Source of the DNA: Treponema sp. UBA4307
GTDB taxonomy: Bacteria > Spirochaetota > Spirochaetia > Treponematales > Treponemataceae
Assembly: GCA_002394685.1 (NCBI GenBank)
Contig: DGUP01000033.1
Span: 1-61,359, forward strand
Reading direction: 5' to 3'
DNA: 61,359 nt
Within the stretch, counting starts at the first letter, position 1. Each line of letters begins with the position of its first letter. Positions 6,674-15,699 of this stretch are shown here, piece after piece. A program made the translations under genes and the position numbers. Under the pieces are notes generated by a model that searched no databases, had not been told where the DNA came from, and saw only the letters and a list, made by a program, of their open reading frames with translations.

Positions 6674-9265
6674 ATGAATATTAGAGTGCATGAATTAAGC
6701 AAACAATATCTTCTGAAGGATGCGCTTAAAGATGTAAGTGTAAAATTTAGTGAAGGCTTACTTCATGCTCTTGTTGGAGAGAATGGAGCCGGAAAATCCA
6801 CTTTAGCGAAAATCCTTTCCGGTTCCCTTCAGCCAAGTTCAGGACAGATTTTTATTGATGAAAAAAAGGTCCATTTCAAATCTTCAAAAGATGCACTCCA
6901 CGCTTCAATTGTTGAAGTAAATCAGACTCCCCTTCTGGCAACATCCCTTACTGCAAAAGAAAATATTCGCCTTATTCTTAAAGGAAAAAAAATATCTTCC
7001 GTAGAATTAACTGATTTAAAAAACAAATGGTGCCCTCAGTTAAATCTTAACAGTCAGGTTAAGGATTTAGGGGGAAACCTTCGTTTCTACACTTCCCTTC
7101 TGGGTGCGCTTTTAAGAAAAAGTCAGTGTCTTATTCTGGATGAACCTTCCGCCTTTCTTGAACCGGAAGAAAGAAAAAATCTTTACCAGAATTTAAAGGA
7201 TTTGTGTTCTGCAGGAAAATTAATCATTGTAATCACTCATTCAAAAGCAGAAGCCCTAACTTATGCAGATACAGTTACAATTTTAAGGGACGGAAAACTT
7301 TTTCATCATTTTGAAAGTAATGATGAATATAAGGCTTATGAAAAATATCTTGATGAAACAAAGGGCAGACTTAACAATCCGGCACAAATTCAAACTGAAG
7401 AAACAAAAAGTTCTCCATGTCTGATTCTGGAAAACGTAAAGGCAAGGCCGAAAAATAAACCCATTCTTTTAAATGCAAATCTTCTCATTAAGTACGGTGA
7501 AATTACAGCTGTTAGCGGAATGCGGGAAGCGGCTCTTGGTACGCTGGAAGATCTGCTTACAGGAATGGAAACTGAAAATGTTTCAGGTAAGGCAATTTTT
7601 TATGACAGGCTTGCTGGAAACGAAAAAAAATCAGTTATTACCCTCAATCTAAAAAGGGGAAAACTGAATGCAATTTTTCTTAGAAAACATAAAACGGCAA
7701 TTGTTCCTTCTGACAAAAATTTCCGGGCATCTCATCCGGATTTAACAGTTAATGAACTGGTCAATGTTTATAAAAAACATAACACATATGAAGAAACTTC
7801 TGCTCTCATAAAAAAGGCTGATATAAAAATTACTCCTCAGGAAAAAGTTTATTCTCTCAGCGGCGGTATGCTTCAGAGACTTATTCTGGAAAGAGAACTT
7901 TCTATAGATCCTGAATTAATTATTATGGCAAATCCTATGCAGGGACTGGATATTGAAGCCCAGTCCAGACTTTGCCACAGGCTTCTTGAACTTCGCAGTC
8001 AGGGAAAGGCGGTCCTTGTAATTGGTGCTATGGATTTTCCACTCACTTTATGTCAGAGGGTTTATTCTCTGGAAAGCGGTACAACTAAATTAATATATGC
8101 TGCTGATCAGATTGTCTTGAACAGGGAAGAAACAAAAGAGGAAGAGATTACTTCTGAAAGTAAAATTATTATTGAACCTCCGGAGATTATTCACAGGACC
8201 CCGGCGCTGAACAAGGACAATATTCGTAACATCCGTGCTGACAGGGAGCAGGAGGCTCTTCTTTCAACAGACACAGGTGAGGTTAAGCAGGCCGCTGTTT
8301 CTTCAGCAGACAACTCTGACGTTAAGCAGGAGGCTGTTTCTTTAACAGACAACTCTGACGATAAGCAGGAGGCTCTTCTTTCAACAGACACTGGTGAGGT
8401 TAAGCAGGCCGCTGTTACTTCAGCAGACAACTCTGACGATAAGCAGGCCGCTGTTACTTCAACAGACACCTCTGACAATAAGCAGGCTGCTCTTCTTTCA
8501 ACAGACATTGGTGAGGTTAAGCAGGCCGCTGTTACTTCAGCAGACATCTCTGACGATAAGCAGGAGGCTCTTCTTTCAACAGACAACTCTGACGATAAGC
8601 AGGAAGCTCTTCTTTCAACAGACACTGATGACGTTAAACAGGCCGCTGTTACTTCAGCAGACAACTCTGACGATAAGCAGGCTGCTCTTCCTTCAACAGA
8701 CACTGGTGAGGTTAAGCAGGCCGCTGTTACTTTAGCAGACAATTCTGACATTAAGCAGGCCGCTGTTACTTCAACAGACAACTCTGATGCAAGCGGGGAC
8801 GGTGAAGACGGAGTTCTTGCAGCAGAGACTTTTGACACGGAAGTAGTTGCTTCATCAGCAGACGATGATAAAAAGCCTGTAGAAATAAATGAGGAAAATG
8901 GTTTTCCGTTAGATTTAATTACGCCAGAGGAAATGGCAGCGCTTCTTCCATCATATAATTCTCCAATTGAAGAATTAGGATTCTCAGATTTGCACAATGA
9001 TTCTCATGTTGACAAAGAAGATGAAGAAGAAGAAATTGCAGCTTTTGAAGTTCCGGCTTTTAACGAAACAGAATCAGAAAAAAAAGAAACTGCAGAAAGA
9101 AAATCTGAATCCGGCATAAAAAAACATTTACCTGTTAATCAATATAAAACTGCTGAAGAAAAAATCGATTTATCAAATTTCAAATTTGAACCAGAACCAA
9201 TTTTAAAACATCAGCAGGAAAAAAATCATTTATTCAAACGAAATAAAAAAGAGGATAACGAATAA
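6674..9265 (+). CDS. BMP-type double ABC ATPase with a long repetitive acidic tail
   Basis: This cytoplasmic ATPase of the BMP-type importer has 863 residues, where family members have about 500-530. NBD1 (1-235) has Walker A GENGAGKST (35-43) and Walker B CLILDEPS (152-159), but its signature has decayed to DLGGNL (131-136). NBD2 (247-480) keeps the signature LSGGM (395-399) but has no P-loop Gly-Lys-Ser (GMREAALG, 282-289), and its Walker B lacks the catalytic Glu (LIIMANP). NBD1 Walker A and NBD2 signature would form one good ATP site opposite one dead site. Residues 527-708 are fourteen 13-residue repeats, followed by an acidic C-terminus (709-863) ending in a basic patch. The tail is absent from ordinary homologues. 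Its stop overlaps the next start (TAATG). Confidence 0.9.
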   Translation: MNIRVHELSKQYLLKDALKDVSVKFSEGLLHALVGENGAGKSTLAKILSGSLQPSSGQIFIDEKKVHFKSSKDALHASIVEVNQTPLLATSLTAKENIRLILKGKKISSVELTDLKNKWCPQLNLNSQVKDLGGNLRFYTSLLGALLRKSQCLILDEPSAFLEPEERKNLYQNLKDLCSAGKLIIVITHSKAEALTYADTVTILRDGKLFHHFESNDEYKAYEKYLDETKGRLNNPAQIQTEETKSSPCLILENVKARPKNKPILLNANLLIKYGEITAVSGMREAALGTLEDLLTGMETENVSGKAIFYDRLAGNEKKSVITLNLKRGKLNAIFLRKHKTAIVPSDKNFRASHPDLTVNELVNVYKKHNTYEETSALIKKADIKITPQEKVYSLSGGMLQRLILERELSIDPELIIMANPMQGLDIEAQSRLCHRLLELRSQGKAVLVIGAMDFPLTLCQRVYSLESGTTKLIYAADQIVLNREETKEEEITSESKIIIEPPEIIHRTPALNKDNIRNIRADREQEALLSTDTGEVKQAAVSSADNSDVKQEAVSLTDNSDDKQEALLSTDTGEVKQAAVTSADNSDDKQAAVTSTDTSDNKQAALLSTDIGEVKQAAVTSADISDDKQEALLSTDNSDDKQEALLSTDTDDVKQAAVTSADNSDDKQAALPSTDTGEVKQAAVTLADNSDIKQAAVTSTDNSDASGDGEDGVLAAETFDTEVVASSADDDKKPVEINEENGFPLDLITPEEMAALLPSYNSPIEELGFSDLHNDSHVDKEDEEEEIAAFEVPAFNETESEKKETAERKSESGIKKHLPVNQYKTAEEKIDLSNFKFEPEPILKHQQEKNHLFKRNKKEDNE
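8252..8797 (+). repeat. 14-copy 39-bp in-frame minisatellite
   Basis: Fourteen head-to-tail units of exactly 39 bp encode 13-residue blocks such as EALLSTDTGEVKQ and AAVTSADNSDDKQ. Two main unit types alternate irregularly (LLSTDTGEVKQ and VTSADNSDDKQ), which points to repeated duplication of blocks rather than uniform expansion. The frame is never broken. The repeat also creates long spurious open frames in other frames (8191-8997 minus and 8394-8735 plus), which I do not call genes. Confidence 0.97.
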
Positions 9266-10329
9266 TGGAAAATATAAAAAGTTCAAATCCAACACAAAAA
9301 GTATTTTCTGTACTTTCAAAAGTAATTCCTCCTCTGATTGGAATTTTAATCTGCATAGCATTAATTTATTTTTTTTCAAACAATGCAGAAGAAGCCCTTG
9401 AATCTCTTTTTTTAGGAAGCTTTAATTCACCCTATTACTTTGGAGCATTTCTTACCCAGGCAGGATTTTTACTTCTGGCAGGAACAGGAGCTGCCTTTGC
9501 TTACAAAAGCGGCAACATGAATCTTGGTGGAGAAGGACAGATTTATCTTGGTGGATTTTCTTCCTGCATGATTTTAATTTTTGTAAAGGGAAATCCTCTT
9601 TTGATTTTTTTACTGGCACTTGCAGCATCACTTTTAAGCGGCGCTCTTATGGCAGGATTCTCCGCATTCTTAAAGGAAAAAAGAAATGCACTTCCATTAC
9701 TTACATCATTCCTTTTATCGTCAGCAGTCATTCCTTTAATTGACGGATTGATTATGGCAACAAAAAGTAATTCCTCTACAAATATGCTTTCCCTTCCTTA
9801 CATTGATGAAGTATACAGACTTAAACATATTCTTCCGCCTTCTCCTTTAACAATTTCCATCTTTGTAAGTTTTGGAATTTGTTTTCTTTCCTGGCTGATT
9901 TTTACAAAATCAAAGTTCGGAAAAGAAATGGCCATCTGGGGAATCAGTGAAGAGTTTGCCCGCTATTCAGGGTTCTCTTCTAAAAAAAACAGTTACCTTT
10001 CTCTGTATATTTCAGGAGCCCTTCACGGTCTGACAGGATTCTTTGCAGTTACCGGAAGTTATTATACCTGTCATAAAGATTTTTATCTGGGCATGGGATG
10101 GAATGCTTTGAACGTAACACTTCTTGCTTCAAGCAATCCTCTGCTTTTAATCCCCTTCTCTTTATTTTTAGGATGGCTTTACTCTTCCGCTGACAGAGTT
10201 GCACTGACACAGGGATTCGGTTTTGATATAAGCGCAATCATTCAGGGAGTTGTTCTGTTTACCACAGCAATTCCACTTATCAGTAAAAAAATTCTTTCAG
10301 CAAGAAAGGAGGTTTCAAATCATGAATAA
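9265..10329 (+). CDS. BMP-type ABC importer permease, first subunit
   Basis: This 354-residue inner-membrane subunit of the BMP-type importer has roughly nine or ten hydrophobic helices. The family motif region NMNLGGEGQIYLGGF (around residues 76-90) matches the BPD_transp_2 group (YufP/RfuC-like). The conserved cytoplasmic coupling stretch follows the helix near residue 205 (SKFGKEMAIWGISEEFARYSG). It begins with TAATG coupling to the ATPase stop and overlaps the second permease by 8 bp, so translation of the three genes is coupled. Substrate is unresolved; riboflavin and nucleosides are the precedents in treponemes. Confidence 0.88.
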   Translation: MENIKSSNPTQKVFSVLSKVIPPLIGILICIALIYFFSNNAEEALESLFLGSFNSPYYFGAFLTQAGFLLLAGTGAAFAYKSGNMNLGGEGQIYLGGFSSCMILIFVKGNPLLIFLLALAASLLSGALMAGFSAFLKEKRNALPLLTSFLLSSAVIPLIDGLIMATKSNSSTNMLSLPYIDEVYRLKHILPPSPLTISIFVSFGICFLSWLIFTKSKFGKEMAIWGISEEFARYSGFSSKKNSYLSLYISGALHGLTGFFAVTGSYYTCHKDFYLGMGWNALNVTLLASSNPLLLIPFSLFLGWLYSSADRVALTQGFGFDISAIIQGVVLFTTAIPLISKKILSARKEVSNHE

Positions 10330-11149
10330 TCTTCTGCAAATTCTTAACATTGCTTCTCCCCTTCTGCTGATTACAATTGCAGCACTCATTTCAGAATATG
10401 CCGGACGAATGGCAATGTTTCTTGACGGCATAATTAATCTTGGAGCATTTCTTTTCTATACTTTTGCCGTAAAAACGGGGCTTGCATTTCCTTCCATTCT
10501 GATTTCAGTTTTACTCTGCACCCTTATGATTTTTATTGCAGAAAGAATTGCTTCCCTTCTTCATGGAAATATGTTCCTTGTGAGCCTGGCATTAAATATT
10601 TTCTGTTCTGCTCTGGTAACGCTTTTGTCTGCACAAATATTTGGAACCCGTGGAGTTTTGTATTCACCTGATTTTAAATTTGATCCGGTTACAGCACGTA
10701 TTTACACAAGTACAATCTGTCTTGGCATTTCAATCATCACAATCATCATTCTTAAAAATACCCGCCTTGGACTTTCCATAAGAATTTCTGGAAGCGATAC
10801 TCAGGTTCTGGATGGCAGAGGAATTTCTTCTGATGCAATAAAAAGCTTAAGCTGGTGCATTACAGCCGCTTTTGGTGCCTTTGTGGGCTGTTCAATGGCC
10901 CTGCGTCTTTCTTCGTTTGTTCCAGGCATGTCAGGAGGAAGAGGATGGACTGCCCTTGCAGCTGTTTTTCTTGGAAAGAAAAATCCTCTTCTGGTTTTAC
11001 TTGCAGTAATAGTATTTGCCCTTTGTGAATACTTAAGCACTTATATTCAGAATATTAGTTTTTTTGCAAATATGCCGTCTTCCATTCTTCTTTCTCTGCC
11101 TTACCTGATAGCATTGCTGCTTATCATCATAATTCCAAAAAGGAAATAA
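10322..11149 (+). CDS. BMP-type ABC importer permease, second subunit
   Basis: This 275-residue partner permease has about eight hydrophobic helices. The BPD_transp_2 signature shows as FLDGIINLGAFLFY near the N-terminus, and the coupling region is RLGLSIRISGSDTQVLDGRGI. A longer in-frame start at 10250 exists, but the ATG at 10322 has AAAGGAGG (10305-10312) nine bases upstream and overlaps the previous stop by 8 bp, so I take it as the real start. It completes the binding protein, ATPase and two-permease set. No convincing terminator follows; a weak TATTA/TAATA hairpin lies just after the stop. Confidence 0.88.
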   Translation: MNNLLQILNIASPLLLITIAALISEYAGRMAMFLDGIINLGAFLFYTFAVKTGLAFPSILISVLLCTLMIFIAERIASLLHGNMFLVSLALNIFCSALVTLLSAQIFGTRGVLYSPDFKFDPVTARIYTSTICLGISIITIIILKNTRLGLSIRISGSDTQVLDGRGISSDAIKSLSWCITAAFGAFVGCSMALRLSSFVPGMSGGRGWTALAAVFLGKKNPLLVLLAVIVFALCEYLSTYIQNISFFANMPSSILLSLPYLIALLLIIIIPKRK

Positions 11150-11212
11150 TATTATCGTAATAAAACTCTAATTTCTCCACTATTCTTTTTTTATTTCCAC
11201 ATTTAAGTAAAG

Positions 11213-11252
11213 ATTATATTTCTCATGCCGAAAATCAAATGAGAGATATAAT
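11213..11252 (+). promoter_or_regulatory. Promoter -10 inside a 14-bp inverted repeat
   Basis: ATTATATTTCTCAT (11213-11226) and ATGAGAGATATAAT (11239-11252) form an inverted repeat with one mismatch and a 12-bp centre. The right arm ends in a consensus TATAAT (11247-11252), which would give a 5' leader of about 36 nt before the von Willebrand A gene. No TTGACA-like -35 is present, so an activator or a repressor overlapping the -10 is plausible. Confidence 0.4.
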
Positions 11253-11294
11253 TAAAAAAAGTGCAAATGACTTTCTTAAAACTGTGGGGTTTTT

Positions 11295-12578
11295 ATGAAG
11301 AACAAATTTTTAATATTTGCATCTGTTTTATTTTTGTCAGCAGCACTGCTTCCTTCTTTTGCAGAAGAAGCAAATGACATGACAATCAATCCAGATGACC
11401 TTCTCATTTTGTGGGGAGATGAAAAAGGACCTGGAGACAGCACAGACGGTGTTCACATCTACATTAAGAAAAAGCCTGGTGTAGAAAGTGTAATGCTTGT
11501 TGAATCTGTTAAAGATCCGGCCGGTAAAGAAGATAATTTTTCCTATCGCGCAGAAACATACAACGCAATCAATGGTGATGAAATCAGATATTTGAATGGA
11601 AAAGTTCTTGAATCACAATACGCAACCTATTCTCTGGTTGATTCAACTCCAGAGTTCAGGGAAGGGTTTGGAGAATGTTTCCATATCTTTGTTCCAAAAG
11701 AGATCATCTACGGTTACCCTTGGACAAGAAACGGAAAAGTTACTTTAGGTCAGGGAGTTTTCTTTAATATCAGAACTTTTGAAAAACAGTACTGTGACTA
11801 CAGAGGTGCCTTTAAGGATAATTCCTACACATTTGACTTCCTTCCAGAAAAAAGCCATCATTCAATTGCTCAAATGACTTTTGAAGAAATCGCAAATCTT
11901 GGAAATGGAAACGTAACTTATTCCCAGGGCCCTTCAACTTTAAAAGGTGATATGATTTCTTCCCTTTCAGATTCAAAGGGCAAAGCTAAAGTTGATATTG
12001 TATTCGCAATTGATACCACATCTTCAATGTGTGATGACCTGGTTGAACTTTATCAGCACTGGATTCCGGAGCTGGCAAAACAGTACAAGGAATTTTCTGA
12101 CCTTCGTCTGGGACTTCTGCTCTACCGTGATTATACAGACAACTATGAATTCAACAAGCTGCCTGTAAAGTATTACGGCTTTACAAGATCTGTTGATGAA
12201 ATGAAAAAATGGATTGGTGAAGTTTACATTGAAGGTGGAGAAGGCGGCGATGAACCTGAAGCAGTTTATGAAGCTCTCTATGCAAGCATTAAATATTTCG
12301 ACTGGAGAAAAGATGCTCACAAAAAAATCATTTTGATTGGTGATGCCCAGCCTCATCCTGTTCCACGCGGGGAAATTAAAGTTACAAAAGATATGGTTAT
12401 TGATATGGCAAAAAAAGCAGACATTACACTGGACTGTATCATCATTCGTGACGATTCTTCCGTATCAGATTCGATTTTAGTTACAACAGAAAAAGATGCG
12501 GCAATCAAAACCATTATGGATTCAGTTGAAAATTCTTCAGCAGGTGAAGAAAAAACATCTAGCATTCCTGAAAAATAA
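11295..12578 (+). CDS. Secreted von Willebrand factor A domain protein
   Basis: The 427-residue exported protein starts with a signal peptide cleaved near residue 23 (LLPSFAEE). Residues about 30-215 are a beta-rich domain I do not recognise. Residues about 233-400 are a vWA domain with a metal-ion-dependent adhesion site: D240-x-T242-x-S244 within FAIDTTSSM, and the later IGDAQPHP aspartate. The intact site suggests divalent-metal-dependent protein binding in the periplasm or at the outer membrane. There is no lipobox. GTGGGG precedes the ATG. It stands alone between the importer operon and a bidirectional terminator. A partner or ligand cannot be inferred. Confidence 0.85.
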   Translation: MKNKFLIFASVLFLSAALLPSFAEEANDMTINPDDLLILWGDEKGPGDSTDGVHIYIKKKPGVESVMLVESVKDPAGKEDNFSYRAETYNAINGDEIRYLNGKVLESQYATYSLVDSTPEFREGFGECFHIFVPKEIIYGYPWTRNGKVTLGQGVFFNIRTFEKQYCDYRGAFKDNSYTFDFLPEKSHHSIAQMTFEEIANLGNGNVTYSQGPSTLKGDMISSLSDSKGKAKVDIVFAIDTTSSMCDDLVELYQHWIPELAKQYKEFSDLRLGLLLYRDYTDNYEFNKLPVKYYGFTRSVDEMKKWIGEVYIEGGEGGDEPEAVYEALYASIKYFDWRKDAHKKIILIGDAQPHPVPRGEIKVTKDMVIDMAKKADITLDCIIIRDDSSVSDSILVTTEKDAAIKTIMDSVENSSAGEEKTSSIPEK

Positions 12579-12598
12579 ATAAACTAATTAAAAAAAAG

Positions 12599-12651
12599 GC
12601 CGTTCGTTTTCGAAAAAAATAATTTCAGAAAACGAACGGCTTTGTTTTTTT
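12599..12651. terminator. Bidirectional terminator between convergent genes
   Basis: A perfect 13-bp stem (GCCGTTCGTTTTC at 12599-12611 with 12628-12640) is flanked by an A-run on the left and a T-run on the right. It can end both the plus-strand vWA gene and the minus-strand lysS gene. Confidence 0.92.
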
Positions 12652-12665
12652 AAAGAAAAAACTTA

Positions 12666-14294
12666 TCAGTATACACTTAAGATTTCAGAAAGCTTTTCCT
12701 TACCAATAATCTTCATAAAGTTAGCAAGGCGTGGACCCTGATCCTTGTTTACAAGAGCGTGGTACATTGCAGTAAAGAGTTCTTTTGGTTCAAGTCCTTC
12801 CTGCTTTGCAATTTCACCCATTGCAAACTGACAGTCTTTATCCTGTTCATAAGTACCAACCTTTGGAACAACTTCATCCCTTACACGCTGGATTGCCTTA
12901 AGTGAAGCACCAGTAATATCTTCAGCCTTAGAACCATCTGTGCGGAGAGAGAAACAGAAATCAGGAGCGCAGTCTGGAGCAGATTCTTTAATCCAGTACC
13001 AGGCACACTGACAGCGGCGGCGGAGACATTCTTCCTGTTCAGGCTTTACATCTCCTAAAGACTTGATTACTGCATCAATATCGCCGGAATATGTCTGGAG
13101 CAGAGTTGTAAGCATTCTGAAAGGAACCTGATAAGGCATAACCTTCGGCATACCTTCTTCACTGATCTGACTCAGTTCATAGATTCTCTTTTCCTTAAGG
13201 AAGAGGTCTTCAGATTTTGCTTTATCTACGCCGTATGCAATGCGTTCAGTTTTATCGTAAGCTTCGTAGATTGTAACAACATCAAGGTCAAAGCTGATTG
13301 AGAATTCGTGATCAACTTTATTTGAAGCAAAAATGTAGCGGAGAACTTCAGGCTGATATACTTCCAGTGCATCAACAAGAGAAATAACCTTTCCCTTTGA
13401 AGAAGACATTTTTCCAGGAACCCCCTTAAGCTTAACAAAGTCGTATTTCATTGTTACAGGAGCATCCCAGTTATAGATCTTCTTTGAAACAAGTTTAGCT
13501 GTATCATAAGAACCGCCTGGAGAAATATGATCCTTTCCGCCCGGCTCAAATACAACCTTTTCTTCATTCCATCTCATAGGCCAGTCAACGCGCCAGCCTA
13601 ACTTAAATTCACTTGATGTACGAAGGTCACCCTTTTCTTCATGACCACAGCTTGTACACTTGTAGCTCACACCGTATTCACCATCATAATCAGTGATTTC
13701 TGTTGTATCTTTGTTACACTTGCAGCAGAATGCAGCTACAGGCCAGTATACATCCTCTGGCTTCATTTTGTGTTCATCATCACGGTAATAGTTAAGGCAT
13801 TCCTTAATTACATCACGGTTCTGCAGGGCCTTTTTCATACCTTCTGCATAGCGGTGATCTCTGTAGCGGGAAGCCTGATAAAGGAATTCAGGATGAATGC
13901 CTACGCGAGGGAGCTGAGACTCAATATCAACCTCGTGGTGGCGGGCATAATTTTCATTGCGGTCAAAAGTATCTGGTACCATTGTAATAGGATAGCGTAA
14001 GTATTTTTCCAGAACTTCAGGTTTCGGCATATTACCTGGAACCTTGCGGAAAACATCATAATCATCCCAGGAATAGATGAAGCGTACATTTTTGCCTCTT
14101 GAACGAAGGGCACGCACAATTAAATCAACTGTAATAATTTCACGGAAGTTACCGATGTGAACTGTTCCACTAGGTGTAATACCGCTGGCACATGTGTAGG
14201 AATCAAGATCACCCTTTTCCTTGATGATTCTTGCAGCCTGTTGGTCAGCCCAGTGACAGAGTTCTTTAGAATTGTTCTGATTTTCATTACTCAT
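12666..14294 (-). CDS. lysS: Lysyl-tRNA synthetase, class I (LysK type)
   Basis: This enzyme charges tRNA-Lys. The 542 residues belong to class I LysRS, typical of archaea and spirochaetes, not the class II enzyme of most bacteria. The HIGH-type signature appears as GTVHIGN in an N-terminal Rossmann fold, and the KMSKS loop as GKMSSSKGK around residue 290. Between them lies a cysteine-rich insert (CCKCNKD and CTSCGHE), a probable zinc site. The C-terminus is the helical anticodon-binding region. There is no obvious Shine-Dalgarno sequence before the ATG. The class is a useful taxonomic marker for a spirochaete. Confidence 0.97.
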   Translation of the reverse strand: MSNENQNNSKELCHWADQQAARIIKEKGDLDSYTCASGITPSGTVHIGNFREIITVDLIVRALRSRGKNVRFIYSWDDYDVFRKVPGNMPKPEVLEKYLRYPITMVPDTFDRNENYARHHEVDIESQLPRVGIHPEFLYQASRYRDHRYAEGMKKALQNRDVIKECLNYYRDDEHKMKPEDVYWPVAAFCCKCNKDTTEITDYDGEYGVSYKCTSCGHEEKGDLRTSSEFKLGWRVDWPMRWNEEKVVFEPGGKDHISPGGSYDTAKLVSKKIYNWDAPVTMKYDFVKLKGVPGKMSSSKGKVISLVDALEVYQPEVLRYIFASNKVDHEFSISFDLDVVTIYEAYDKTERIAYGVDKAKSEDLFLKEKRIYELSQISEEGMPKVMPYQVPFRMLTTLLQTYSGDIDAVIKSLGDVKPEQEECLRRRCQCAWYWIKESAPDCAPDFCFSLRTDGSKAEDITGASLKAIQRVRDEVVPKVGTYEQDKDCQFAMGEIAKQEGLEPKELFTAMYHALVNKDQGPRLANFMKIIGKEKLSEILSVY

Positions 14295-14387
14295 AGTAAG
14301 AGTGATTTTATAAAAAAATTAAGATATAAACAAGAAGAATGTGGGCAGAAGAGGCCTATTTCTAAGGGATAAGCCCCTTTTTTCCTT

Positions 14388-15386
14388 TTATTCATAAAGA
14401 GGATAGTTTTCAAAGCCCGCATCTTTAAGTTTAAGGGACATATTTCCCTGGGCATTTTCGCTTACTACAACAATATAGTAAGTCGTACCTGAAGACCTGG
14501 TTTCCGTGTACCAGTGGGCATCATAAAATCCTTTTTTCTTTGCTTTTTCAACAAGAGCATCCGCATTAGCCTTTTCCTTAAAAAGTCCAAGCTGAAGGTA
14601 TTTTGCTTTTTCTCCTGGAGAAGAAGTTGAATTTGATGATGAAGAAGAGGATTCCTGAATGGCAAGTTTAGCTGAATCTGCATAAGAGTGTTCTGCATGA
14701 GGCATAAAGAACCAGAATGGAGAAATCATCAGTTCTGCCTGGCCGGAAGCAATTCTGTATTCAGGACTTGTGCCGTATGAAGTTTTCAGTGCTTTTTTAT
14801 ATTCATCTGAATCTGTTAAATACCAGAGAGTAAAAAGCAGCTGGGGACGAACAGATTTCATGGAATCCATTTTTACGTAAGCCTTGAGAATTTCCTGAGA
14901 GTCCTTTGTTTCTTCCAGATTTGAAGCCTTGCAGAGAGCTGTCCATACCTGATAAAGGGAAACTTTTGCAGAAACAAGGCTGTTTTCTGAAGAGGATATT
15001 GAACTGGAAAGATAAGCTCCGGCCGTCTGATAATCACCTGCATTTAAACTTGCAGCAACAGCGGCAAAAACTAAATCTTCTGTGGAAACCTTCTGCATGT
15101 TCCTTGCATCTCCGGCTCCAATTCCGGCTGCACTTGCAAAGGATTTGGAAGCCTCAGCATACTGTCCCATATGCTCCTGTAAAGTTCCCAGATAATAAAG
15201 GATTGACCGCCTGTCTGCTTCTGAAGCCATTGAAGAACTTTTTGCTTTAATAAAATTGATTGTTTCTTCTACAGAATCTTCATTCAGGGCAAGATTTTTT
15301 AATTCTTCAGCAGTGTACTTTGTCTGAGAAAAGGCTCCTGCACTTAATGCCAGAAACAAAATAAAAATAGATATAGTTTTCTTCAT
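14388..15386 (-). CDS. Exported SPOR-domain protein with TPR-like helices
   Basis: This 332-residue protein has a signal peptide (MKKTISIFILFLALSAGAFS), a helical middle resembling TPR repeats (about 20-200), a serine-rich linker, and a C-terminal SPOR domain (about 255-332; YLQLGLFKEKANADALVEKA through YYIVVV). SPOR domains bind denuded glycan strands of septal peptidoglycan, so a role in division or wall remodelling is likely. A longer open frame reaches back to 15518, but its extra 44 residues overlap the LapA-like gene and are basic and non-hydrophobic, whereas the chosen ATG gives a proper signal peptide. It starts 10 nt after the LapA-like gene. Confidence 0.85.
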   Translation of the reverse strand: MKKTISIFILFLALSAGAFSQTKYTAEELKNLALNEDSVEETINFIKAKSSSMASEADRRSILYYLGTLQEHMGQYAEASKSFASAAGIGAGDARNMQKVSTEDLVFAAVAASLNAGDYQTAGAYLSSSISSSENSLVSAKVSLYQVWTALCKASNLEETKDSQEILKAYVKMDSMKSVRPQLLFTLWYLTDSDEYKKALKTSYGTSPEYRIASGQAELMISPFWFFMPHAEHSYADSAKLAIQESSSSSSNSTSSPGEKAKYLQLGLFKEKANADALVEKAKKKGFYDAHWYTETRSSGTTYYIVVVSENAQGNMSLKLKDAGFENYPLYE

Positions 15387-15396
15387 AAGAAGTCTC

Positions 15397-15699
15397 TTAT
15401 CCCTTGTAGTCAGGATCTGAAGAGGTTGGAATCTGTGTGGAGATATTTTTCTCTTTCCCCTTTCTGCCTGCCTTTTTAAGAGAATCGGATTTTGACTCAG
15501 CATTTCTTGTTCTTGCAATCAGGCTGCTGAACAAAGCCACTACAACTCCCGCTATAAATGAAATGAGAATGGTTACAACAACAGGCACATCTTTAAATGT
15601 GTTAAAGAGCCATACATCACACTTATTGGTCAAGTTAAATCCGGTAAAACAAGCCACAAGCACCATTAATATTATTGTAAAAATCAGTCTGACTGGCAT
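15397..15699 (-). CDS. LapA-like (DUF1049) small membrane protein
   Basis: This is a 100-residue inner-membrane protein with two hydrophobic segments (about 3-24 and 37-60) and a basic cytoplasmic tail, the architecture of the LapA/DUF1049 family. In enterobacteria LapA works with LapB in regulating lipopolysaccharide synthesis, but treponemes generally lack classic LPS, so that role should not be transferred. A GTG start four codons upstream (15711) is possible; the ATG with GGAG six or seven bases before it is preferred. It is followed directly by the SPOR gene and probably shares its transcript. Confidence 0.75.
   Translation of the reverse strand: MPVRLIFTIILMVLVACFTGFNLTNKCDVWLFNTFKDVPVVVTILISFIAGVVVALFSSLIARTRNAESKSDSLKKAGRKGKEKNISTQIPTSSDPDYKG

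Noticed and set aside
8191..8997. 268-codon open frame on the minus strand, and a 113-codon plus-strand frame at 8394-8735
   Set aside because: Both are by-products of the 39-bp in-frame repeat, whose period keeps all frames open; they have no ribosome sites and only low-complexity repeats.
14340..14387. Terminator after the SPOR gene
   Set aside because: AAGGG/CCCTT can pair on the minus strand, but no T-run follows.
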